From Procambarus clarkii (lineage: Eukaryota > Arthropoda > Malacostraca > Decapoda > Cambaridae), in the NCBI RefSeq assembly GCF_040958095.1, contig NC_091188.1, forward strand, positions 42,481,036 through 42,545,035: a DNA stretch of 64,000 bases, in the 5' to 3' direction. Every line of letters starts with the position of its first letter. Positions within the stretch are counted from its first letter, which is position 1. Position numbers and translations under genes: made by a program. The notes under the pieces are model-generated. The model worked only from the letters and a program-made list of their open reading frames with translations. It did not search any database and was not told where the DNA came from. Shown here piece by piece: positions 44,841-54,508 of the stretch.

Positions 44841-47345
44841 TTGGAAAGGTCAGTAGTTGGATTAGGGAGGAACTCAATAAGCCCACCTTGCTGTGATTTC
44901 GGGGCTCAACATCTCAGCAGTCCGGTCCTCGACCAGGCCTCCTCAGACCTACTGGTAATATTTTTCATACAATAGGTGGGAGAGTAAAGCAAAATGTCTG
45001 TATCCAATGGATCTCTGTCCTGATCTGATTTACCTGATGGCCATTAACACAAGTGCCATCGACCAGGACAGAAAGCCGGCAGCTTGTTGCAGGTCTCCCC
45101 CATTTGCCTTGAACTCTCCAGGTGGATTTTAAAACATAACAGAGTTTTGGCATTTGCAGCTTAGGCAGGTAGGCGGTTTTATTGGTTTATAACCCTGTGG
45201 GTGAAGAAGCATATCCTGTTCTCAGTCCTACATTGAGGTTTGTTGAGCTTGAAGTCGTTGCTGCTTGTGTGCATTACATTTGACCTTTTGAAGAAATTGT
45301 CAGCATCCTCAACTTTTTCAGTATTTTAAAAGTTTCAATGAGATTCACCCTGTCATGCTTGATTTGTAGTGTTGTTAGGCCTGTGGCCTTCAACCATTCC
45401 TGATACGAGAGATGACTTGGCTCTGGAGTGACTTTCTCCAGAGCAGCTATGTCCTTCTGAAAGTGAGGTCTTCATGCTTGGATACAGTAATTTGATTTAT
45501 ACAGTTGAATCATTACCTTCTTTCAAAAATTCAAAATTATGCTTGATTATTCCGAGGGTTTGGTTAGCTTTTCTGACTGCTGCTCCTACTTGTTATGCAA
45601 CTTTAATGAGTGGTGGATTTTGACTCCCAGGTCCTTTTCTTCATCAATTTGCTGTAATGTAACGGCATTGATTTAGTAGTTGTGGAGTGGGTTGCCATGC
45701 CCCACATGCAAGGTCTTGCATTTGTCAATATTAAAAGGCATTTGCCAGTCTTCTGACCATTTGTGGAGTTCACGTAGATCTCTTTGTAAGACTTCAGTAT
45801 CATTATTTCCTACTTTACCATAAATCTTAGTCATCTGCAAATTTGATGATGTGTGGTTTGTAATATTATCACCAGTAATTAATTAATGTACAGTAAGTAC
45901 AGTGGCACCTCGATTAACGAGTTTAATCCGTTCTGGCACCGAGCTCGCCATGTGGAAAACTCGTTTTGGGAAACAACAACAAAACTGTCGTAAAAGGTGT
46001 CCAAGAACCAGCGGAAACACTCATTAATCGGGGAAAAGCTCGCTAGTAGAGACAAATGTTCTGCGAGTGGCTCGCTCGTTACTTGAAATACTCGTAGATA
46101 GAGCCGCTCATTAATCAAGGTGCCACTGTATATGAAAAAAATGGGTTTGCCCCAAAATGGACCCCTAAGGTACCCCACTTACTACATTTCTCCATTCAGA
46201 TTTGTTCCCATTTAGCATTACCATTTGTTTTCTTTGTTTCAACCATTGTTTTATCCATTCTAGTATTTTACCATTTATTACATGGACCTGTAATTTCCTT
46301 GCCAGTCTTTCATGTTGGACCTTATCAAAAGTTTTAGCAAAATCCATGTACAGTATACTACATCCACCAGAAGGCCTTTATCAGAGTGGCTGGTGATGGT
46401 TTCCAAAAATGGGAACAAGTTTGTATGGCAGGATCTATTTTTAACAAACCCATGTTTTGTTGATTGTACAAGATTGTTCACTGAAAGATGGTGAATGATT
46501 CACTCCCTGAAAATTCTCTCCATGAGCGTGTATATGTGTGATGTCAAGCTGATCGTCCGGTAGTTTTCTGCCGAGCTCTTTCCGCCTTTTTTAAAAATAG
46601 GGGCGATATTTGCATATTTCCATTCAAGGGAGACTATCCCTTGGTCCAGAGATTTTGTGAAAAGTAATTTCAGCTTTAGGCATAGTTTTTCTACCCGTTT
46701 CTTTATAACTCTGGATTGAATTCCATCCACACCTGGGGCTTCCGAGTCTTTCAGTTTGTCAATGTTCTTCCTGATTATGTCGCATGTTATGGGTATATCC
46801 CTAAATTCCTTCTCCTCACCTCCTATATACATTTGTGTGGGTGATGGCACATTCTAGTGTAAACACTGATGGAAAATATTCATTTAGAGCATTTGCTGCC
46901 CTCTTGTTGTTCATTATAACTTTGTTAGTCTCATCTATTAAGGATCCTACAGAGTCCTTTGTTTTGGTTTTACTGTACTACTTATATAAGCATAGAACCA
47001 TTTTGGACCTTTCTATATGTTTTGGGCATGTTTTCTTTTTTCGTAGTTTCTTTTGGCCGAGCCGATTTTCTGGGTGGCCAAGTCTAGTGTCCTTTTGTAT
47101 ATCTCATAATCATTGACATTCATTGTGGATTTATACATTTTCCAGAGGTTCTGCGTGGTTATCAATGCTCACTTCACAACCTGTGTCATCCATCTTGTTC
47201 CTTTTCTGTTCTTTCTCCTTTTTGGCACATATTTTTGAATGAGTTCCTTGATGAAAATCTTTAAATTCTGCCATGATGCTTCCATGCCATCATCACCTAT
47301 CAGCTCTCTCCAGATGCTCTTTTGCAGTTCCTCTCTCATTTTTTA
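44841..47345 (-). mobile_element. LINE-F, decayed, interrupted by a MITE
   Basis: Non-LTR retrotransposon on the minus strand in the host intron between 43713 and 47595. 5'-truncated at about 47345. Blocks going downstream: linker (MREELQKSIWRELIGDDG), RT start (46850-46500: EAPGVDGIQSRVIKKR, then WKYANIAPIFKKGG), FAKTFDKVQHERL and EWRNVVSGVP (46347-46165), then the MITE at 45900-46128, then the RT remainder and thumb (45890-45180). The 3' end carries gaggaggcctggtcgaggac, nearly the same tail as LINE-A. Several frameshifts and stops are present, including disruption around the catalytic box, so it is not functional. Confidence 0.82.
45900..46128 (+). mobile_element. pogo/Tigger-type MITE, 229 bp, inside LINE-F
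   Basis: TA-flanked (45898-45899, 46129-46130), with inverted ends CAGTGGCACCTCGATTAACG. No coding capacity. It splits the LINE-F RT domain and is therefore younger than LINE-F. Confidence 0.9.
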
Positions 47346-47595
47346 GTCTCCTCAATGGTACAGTAATCTAGAAATTCACTATCTTTACCTTTAATGTAAT
47401 TGATCATGCTAAATACAATTAAACTGCAGTATGCAGTACTGTATTCATTTTTTCTACAGCAATGTGCAGGACAAAAATATCTGTCAATAGATAAAGACAG
47501 GAGTGTGGACAAAAGATTTAATGTCAATCTCCATCCAAGATGCTATACATTGCACTTAAGAAAGGTAAAAATCATAAAACATTCTATTTACTTAC
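47346..47595. other. intron sequence
   Basis: AT-rich, between the LINE-F 5' truncation point and the splice donor at 47595. Nothing recognised. Confidence 0.5.
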
Positions 47596-47678
47596 TGTTT
47601 TGGCTCCGTGAATCATCAAAGCAGTCAGAATAAAGTAGATAAAGTATGTAAATGCCCTCAGCACTGTGGCAATGCGTA
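47596..47678 (-). CDS. host membrane protein, short internal exon
   Basis: An 83-bp exon on the minus strand. The acceptor is ttttatttcag before TACGCATTG at 47678, and the donor is ACA/gtaagt at 47595. It supplies two bases of a split codon plus 27 codons, RIATVLRAFTYFIYFILTAL then MIHGAKT, a single membrane-spanning segment. The 3' end is phase 0 and joins GATAAACCG of the next exon. The 5' phase matches the upstream exon ending ...AACATAA/gttagt, restoring an Ile codon. Agreement of both phases and both consensus splice sites is the main evidence. Confidence 0.78.
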
Positions 47679-48129
47679 CTGAAATAAAAAAAATAAAATC
47701 TTAAAAATATTGTGCTACCTATTACAAGCCCCAAATTAAGACAATTTAATTAGTATATTGAAATACTATACAGTATACTTAACAACTGTACTGTACTACT
47801 AATTTCTTCAGTTGGATTTCCCATCGATAATTAAAACTACATTATTGAAAGAAAATATACTGCATCCTATGATTCTGTTGGGCTATTAAAATGTCTCTAA
47901 AGACTGAGTGAAAGATTAAAGTATGTACAGCATGTTTCAGATGCAGCTGCTTTAGGGAGAGATTCCTGGTTCCTAAGCAAGATATATATATGAAATCAAA
48001 CAATATTACCTGTATAAACATTTTAGTTATCCCTGAGAGCAACCTTGAGATGCCAGCAACCTTTATAGTCGGTAAAATGCCAAGGAATTAGAACGTTAAA
48101 GCGCTAGGAAGAAAATCTGAGATACTAAC

Positions 48130-48343
48130 TTATGTTAATTACAGCTCCAGTAGGGCACTTTTCAGATGCAAGGTCATGATGATCGTCATCATCATCATCA
48201 TCATCTTCAGTTGAATTGTCCAAATAAACAAGAATAGTGGGTCTGACAAGTAATGTCTTCTCTGCTTGCTGACACTGCTTGAGAGACAACTCGAAGTCCA
48301 CCAGTCTTAGAACACACTTGAATATTTCAAGTAATGACCCGAA
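48130..48343 (-). CDS. host membrane protein, upstream exon with acidic run
   Basis: A 214-bp exon on the minus strand. The acceptor is ttttattcccacag before TTCGGGTCA at 48343, and the donor is ATAA/gttagt at 48129. It encodes FGSLLEIFKCVLRLVDFELS, KQCQQAEKTLLVRPTILVYL, a run of eight Asp followed by two His, and CPTGAVIN leading into the next membrane segment. The Asp run comes from a gat/gac triplet repeat and may vary in length between individuals. The frame is set by the downstream exons. The start of the protein is not in this exon, so earlier exons should lie to the right of 48343, possibly beyond the nested elements. The acceptor and the exact N-terminal limit are the least certain part of the model. 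Confidence 0.55.
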
Positions 48344-48486
48344 CTGTGGGAATAAAATTTGATAATTTTCCAAATATTACAGTTTGTTAAAATGCAAAAA
48401 TGTTGGAGTTTTATCTAAGCATGAGTTATGCTTTGTGTCGTCCTATTTAATGCAGAACTTTAGATTCAACACAACTTAGTCAAAAA
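48344..48486. other. intron sequence
   Basis: Short AT-rich stretch between the exon and the nested DIRS-like element. Nothing recognised. Confidence 0.5.
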
Positions 48487-49390
48487 TCAGCGTTAAATGT
48501 AATGAAATGACATTTTCTGGTTGAGACCCAGAGGCTCCACGGAGCTAACTGGGGTGATATGAATGTACACTATTAGACCCTGGCATCAGTCAATGTGCAT
48601 GGAGTTCTTGCCTACCGGGGACCACGAGCCAGAACCTGGCCCCCTCAGAGAGGCACGAGGAGCAATGGCCTATAGAAACCCCCCATGTGGTTGGAAGCAT
48701 TCTATGTCTGCCATCGACCGGGTCAGGCACCCAAAAAGTTAAGCGCCCCAAAACAAACCCCTGTTCTGGTTAAAATATTGCTACTGAAAGCCGAACTAGT
48801 GGACACAACTCCTCAAATGAAAATGAACAAAAGAGCATGATATCACCACCTCGCCATGCCACTGTCTGCGCAACTTCCCCATCCCCGGGAGGGGAAAGGG
48901 TGAGCCCCCAGACCCCCGCGCCAGCTATCCACCTTACAGTTCAGAGGCTGGATGTCAAAAACCGCGAACAAACCGCCGACCGGAGGGAGGGATGCCGTGG
49001 AACCTCCAGGTCTCACCCAGAATATGGCGTGTTTCATTACACTCAAGAAAAGGAGTTTCATTACACTCAACGCTGGTTTTCTGGGGAAAGCCCCTTCGGC
49101 TCCCCGGAGCTACTTACCCAAAGATAAAACTAGAGGGACTTACCCGGGAGGCGGTCAGCCCTTGCTCCTCAACGCGAAGCCAAGACAACTGGCTGCAACC
49201 GCCGACCCAATGAGACACAGGCCCGACTAGGCCCAGGAACGTTGATAAGGTAGCGAGCAGCCAGGACCCTGTTCGACCTCCTAAAACCCCGTCCCCGTAT
49301 GTCAGCCCAAGACATGTTACTGAAGACGGCAGCCAGCGCAGCAAACTTATGAACGTCATACCTTACCTTACCTTGAGGTGCTTCCGGGGC

Positions 49391-50860
49391 TTAGCGTCCC
49401 CGCGGCCCGGTCGTCGACCAGGCCTCCTGGTTGCTGGACTGATCAACCAGGCTGTTGGACGCGGCTGCTCGCAGCCTGACGTATGAGTCACAGCCTGGTT
49501 GATCAGGTATCCTTTGGAGGTGCTTATCCAGTTCTCTCTTGAACACTGTGAGGGGTCGGCCAGTTATGCCCCTTATGTGTAGCGGAAGCGTGTTGAACAG
49601 TTTCGGGCCTCTGATGTTGATAGAGTTCTCTCTCAGAGTACCTGTTGCACCTCCGCTTTTCAACGGGGGTATTCTGCACATCCTGCCATGTCTTCTGGTC
49701 TCATGTGATGTTATTTCTGTGTGCAGGTTTGGGACCAGCCCCTCTAATATTTTCCACGTGTAAATTATTATGTATCTCTCCCGCCTGCACTCAAGGGAGT
49801 ACAGATTTAGGCTCTTTAGTCGGCCCCAATAGTTTAGGTGTTTTACTGAGTGGATTCTAGCAGTAAAGGATCTCTGCACACTCTCCAGGTCAGCAATTTC
49901 TCCAGCTTTGAAAGGGGCTGTCATTGTGCAGCAGTACTCCACTCTAGAGAGCACAAGCGTTTTGAAAAGTGTCATCATCGGTATAGCATCTCTAGTGTGA
50001 AAAGTTCTTGTTATCCAACCTGTCATTTTTCTTGCAGTTGTGACGGCTACTTTATTGTGTTCTTTAAAGGTAAGGTCTTCCAACATAAGTACACCCAGAT
50101 CCTTTACATTGCCTTTACATTCTATGTTATGATTTGCCTGAGTTTTGTACGTGATTTCCGTTTTTATATTTACATTTTTTCCATAGCGCATGAGCTGGAA
50201 CTTATCTTCGTTAAACACCATATTATTTTCTGTAGCCCATAGAAAGACCTGATCTACATCTAACTGGAGGTTTGCCATGTCCTCTATGTTGCCTACTCTC
50301 ATGAAGATCATAGTGTCATCTGCAAAGGATGATACAGTGCTATAGGTTGTGTTCTTGTCTATGTCCGATATGAGGATGAGAAAAAGTACTGGAGCAAGCA
50401 CAGTACCCTGGGGGACTGAGCTCTTTACGGCTGATGGGCTGGATTTTATTTTGTTGACTATTACACATTGGGTTCTGTTGGTCAGGAAATTGTAGATCCA
50501 TCTGCCTATTTTTCCGGTAATTCCTTTTGAACGCATTTTATGTGCAATAACGCCATGGTCACATTTATCAAAAGCTTTTGCGAAATCTGTGTAAATTACA
50601 TCAGTATTTTGTTTGTCTTCCATAGCATCTAATGACATATCATAGTGGTCCAGCAACTGCGACAGGCAAGAGCGCCCTGTTCTGAAACCATGTTGTCCAG
50701 GGTTATGGAGATGCTGTAATTCCATGTATTTTGTGATCTTACTTCTTAGCACTCTCTCAAAAATTGTTATAATGTGCGATGTTAGTTCTATCGGTCTGTA
50801 ATTTTTTGCCTCTGCCTTATTTCCTCCTTTATGAAGTGGTGCTATCTCTGCTGTTTTTAG
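49391..50860 (-). pseudogene. LINE-A ORF2, RT core and C-terminus
   Basis: Open from 50860 to the stop at 49391, about 490 codons. It has TAEIAPLHKGGNKAEAKNYR, NPGQHGFRTGRSCLSQLLDH, IYTDFAKAFDKCDHG, SVPQGTVLAPVLFL and the catalytic FADDTMIF. It ends with a thumb/C-terminal region (INIRGPKLFNTLPLHIRGIT, then LVDQSSNQEAWSTTGPRGR). This part has no frame break, but it is cut off from its N-terminal half by LINE-B at 50861, so no complete protein can be made. Confidence 0.88.
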
Positions 50861-53699
50861 TACTCACCTAATTGTACTCACCTAATTGTGCTTGCGGGGG
50901 TTGAGCTTTGGCTCTTTGGTCCCGCCTCTCAACTGTCAATCAACTGGTGTACAGATTCCTGAGCCTACTGGGCTCTATCATACCTACATTTGAAACTGTG
51001 TATGGAGTCAGCCTCCACCACATCACTTCCTAGTGCATTCCATTTATTAACTACTCTGACACTGAAAAAATTCTTTCTAACGTCTCTGTGGCTCATCTGG
51101 GTACTAAGTTTCCACCTGTGTCCCCTTGTTCGTGTCCCACCCGTGCTGAAGAGTTTGTCTTTGTCCACCCTGTCAATTCCCCTGAGAATTTTGTAGGTGG
51201 TTATCATGTCTCCCCTTACTCTTCTGTTTTCCAGGGATGTGAGGTTCAGCTCCTTTAGCCTTTCCTCGTAGCTCAATCCTCTCAGTTCCGGGACGAGCCT
51301 GGTGGCATACCGCTGAATCTTCTCTAACTTTGTCTTGTGTTTAACTAGGTATGGACTCCAGGCTGGAGCTGCATACTCCAGGATTGGTCTTACATAAGTG
51401 GTATACAGGGTTCTGAAAGATTCCTTACACAAGTTTCTGAAGGCAGTTCTTATGTTGGCCAGTCTAGCATATGCCGCTGATGATATTCTTTTGATGTGGG
51501 CCTCTGGGGACAGGTTCGGTGTGATATCAACCCCCAGATCCTTCTCTCTATTTGATTCTTGCAGGATTTCCCCTCCCAGATGATACCTTGTGTTCAGCCT
51601 CCTGCTCCCTTCGCCTAATTTCATCACCTTACACTTTCCAGAGTTGAACTTCAGCAGCCATTTTCTAGACCATTCCTCCAGTTTATCCAGGTCATCCTGT
51701 AGTCTCTGCCTATCTTCATCCGTCTTGATTCTTCTCATAATTTTTGCATCATCAGCAAACATCGAGAGGAATGAGTCTATACCCTCTGGAAGATCGTTCA
51801 CATATATTAGAAACAGGATGGGTCCAAGTACTGAGCCCTGTGGGACTCCGCTGGTGACATCTCGCCACTCTGATGTCTTCCCCCTCACCGTTACTCGCTG
51901 TTTCCTGTTGCTTAAGTACTCCCTTATCCACTGGAGCACCTTCCCTTTTACTCCTGCCTGTTGCTCCAACTTTTTTAACAGCCTTTTATGGGGTACTGTG
52001 TCGAAGGCTTTTTGGCAATCCAGGAAAATGCAGTCGGCCCACCCTTCTCTTTCCTGCCTAATTTTCGTTGCCTGGTCATAAAATTCTATTAACCCTGTGA
52101 GGCACGATTTACCATCTCTGAACCCATGTTGGTGGTGCGTTACAAAGTTATTTCCCTCCAGATGCTCTACGAGCCTTTTCCTCACGATCTTCTCCAGCAC
52201 CTTGCATGGTATACAAGTTAAGGAAACTGGCCTGTAATTCAGTGCCTCTTGCCTGTCACCCTTTTTGTATATTGGGACCACGTTAGCTGTCTTCCAACTT
52301 TCTGGTAAGTCTCCTGTTTCCAGTGACCTGTTATACACCATAGAGAGTGGCACACTTAGTGCTTCTGCACCTTCCTTTAGTATCCATGGTGAGATTCTAT
52401 CAGGCCCAACAGCCTTTGTCACATCTAGCTCCAGCAGACACCTTTTGACCTCATCACTGGTGAGGTCAAATTCCTCCAAGGTTTCCAAGGTTGCCGCCTC
52501 CTCATTTAGTGCAGGGGCTTCTCCTTGTTCTATTGTGAAGACCTCCTGGAATCTCTTGTTGAGTTCTTCACACACCTCCTTGTCATTCTCTGTGTATCTG
52601 TTCTCCCCTTTCCGCAGCTTCATCACTTGTTCCTTCACTGCTGTTTTCCTCCTGATATGGCTGTGGAGCAGCTTTGGTTGGGTCTTGGCTTTACTCGCGA
52701 TGTCATTTTCAAACTGTCTCTCTGCTTCCCTCCTCACTCTGATGTACTCATTTCTGGCCCTCTGGTACCTCTCCCTGCTCTCTGGTGTTCTGTTATTTCT
52801 GTAGTTTCTCCATGTTCTTTTACTCAGTTGTTTCGCTACCTTACATTCCTGGTTGAACCATGGGTTTTTCTGTTGTTTTTCGTTTTTCTCCTTTTGGACG
52901 GGGATAAACCTGTCTGCAGCTTCTTGGCACTTTTGGGTGACAATATCCATCATGACCTGCACATTCTTGTCTCTAAGTTCTGTTTCCCATGGTATTCCCA
53001 TTAGGAAGTTCCTCATCTCGTCATATTTTCCTCTTCGGTAATTCAGTCTTTTCCCCTCCACTCCCATCCTTGGATAGGTTATCCCTACCTCCACCAAGTA
53101 CTCAAAGGTCAGTACACTGTGGTCACTCATTCCTATGGGGGCTTCAACTTTGACTTCCCTTATTTCTGACTCATTTAGGGTGAATATTAAGTCGAGTCTA
53201 GCTGGTTCATCATTGCCTCTCATTCTTGTGGGTTCCTTGACATGCTGGCTCAGAAAATTCCTTGTTGCCACTTCCAAGAGTTTAGCTCGCCACGTATCTG
53301 CACCACCATGTGGGTCCCCATTCTCCCAGTCTATCTTTCCATGGTTGAAATCACCCATGATTAAGAGTCTTGAGCCATTCCTGCAGGCAACTGAAGCTGC
53401 TCTCTCTATTATATTAATAGTTGCCATGTTGTTCCTATCAAACTCCTGTCTAGGTCTTCTGTCATTTAGGGGAGGGTTGTAAATGACTGTCACTATTATC
53501 TTAGGTCCACCCATTGTTATAGTTCCTGTTATGTAATCTCTGAATCCGTCACAGCCCGGAATTTCCATCTCATCAAAACTCCAGTCCTTCCTTATCAGCA
53601 GGGCCACTCCTCCACCTCCTCTCCCTTCCCTCTCTTTCCTTACTATATAGTAGTCCTTTGGAAACACAGCATCTGTTATGACTCCATAGTATATCAGGA
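50861..53699 (-). mobile_element. LINE-B copy 1, inserted in LINE-A
   Basis: Non-LTR retrotransposon, 5'-truncated inside its endonuclease (AVFPKDYYIVRKEREGRGGG near 53660), with its 3' tail of two cacctaattgtac-type repeats at 50861-50895. LINE-A reads ...GVIPDIL up to 53700 and resumes with LKTAEIAPLHK at 50860, so the insertion point is exact to a few bases. A short agta is present at both sides. An 11-bp segment, agtatatcagg, is duplicated at the 5' junction (53689-53710), probably filler from imprecise 5' joining. Closely related to the copy at 20515. Confidence 0.87.
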
Positions 53700-53910
53700 G
53701 TATATCAGGAATAACGCCAGTATCTAGGCTTTGTCTCCACAGAATGTGGAGGGCCTGCGATAATGGTTTTTTACAGTTCTTGATGAATATGGAGTTCCAA
53801 GAATCCGGGCCTGGTGCAGAGTGCATAGGCATACTGTTTATGGCTTCTTCAAAATCCAGTGGGGATAGGGTGACGTCTGATATATGATTTGATGTTGGTA
53901 TCATATCCAT
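50965..53910 (-). pseudogene. chimeric LINE-A/LINE-B reading frame, 981 codons
   Basis: One uninterrupted frame in which the first ~70 codons are LINE-A (ISDVTLSPLDFEEAINSMPM, APGPDSWNSIFIKNCKKPLS, WRQSLDTGVIPDIL) and the rest is LINE-B. The LINE-B part has the endonuclease from its second third (MGDFNHGKIDWENGDP, GMSDHSVLTFEYL) and a full RT: VTKAVGPDRISPWILKEG, NYRPVSLTCIPCKVLEKIV, HQHGFRDGKSC, FLDCQKAFDTVPHKRLL, SGVPQGSVLGPILFLIYVND and MFADDAKIMRRI, then the thumb and the C-terminal WNALGSDVVEADSIHSFKC. No frame break lies within the LINE-B part. The endonuclease N-terminus is missing, so it is not a functional LINE protein. The fusion arose by insertion in the same strand and frame. Confidence 0.85.
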
Positions 53911-53949
53911 GAAAAATTCATTTGGGTTATCAATCTTTAGTGCATTTAA

Positions 53950-53969
53950 CCCTTAACATGCTCGGGGTC
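53950..53969. repeat. piggyBac left terminal repeat
   Basis: CCCTTAACATGCTCGGGGTC directly follows TTAA at 53946-53949. The first seven bases are shared with the right end. Confidence 0.85.
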
Positions 53970-54508
53970 TAATATCCTGCTATCCACACAGGCGCATGTC
54001 ATTTTGAAAAAAAAAAAAATTTTTTTTTTTTTGCTAATCTGTTAAGTTCTGTTCACTGATCACGGGAAAAATAAAAAAAAAATTCTATTGTACTTACTTT
54101 TGTTGCAATAGAGCCGAGAAGCTCGGTGATGACGTCACAATCTGCATGTTCGCTCATGCAGTACACGCCCGGGAGATGTTGCGCGCGGTCCTCAAACAGC
54201 CAGAGTTGCCACAAATATATTTTCGCGCTATTTATTTACAATGTCTAAGCGCATTTTATCTAATTTTTTTTCACTAATTGTGTTTCAAATACTGTTTGAA
54301 CATATTTTGTATCAATAATTGTTGCATATTTGAGTATACACAGGCGCACACAAATGTTTTCAATTACGGCAATATAATATGTCATTACAGTCTATTATAT
54401 TGTATGTTCTGCTTATATTTGTATATATTTACACACACGCACACGCTATCTGCTTATATGTTTACATATTTACACACTCGCACACGCTATACACACTTTG
54501 AAGCACAC

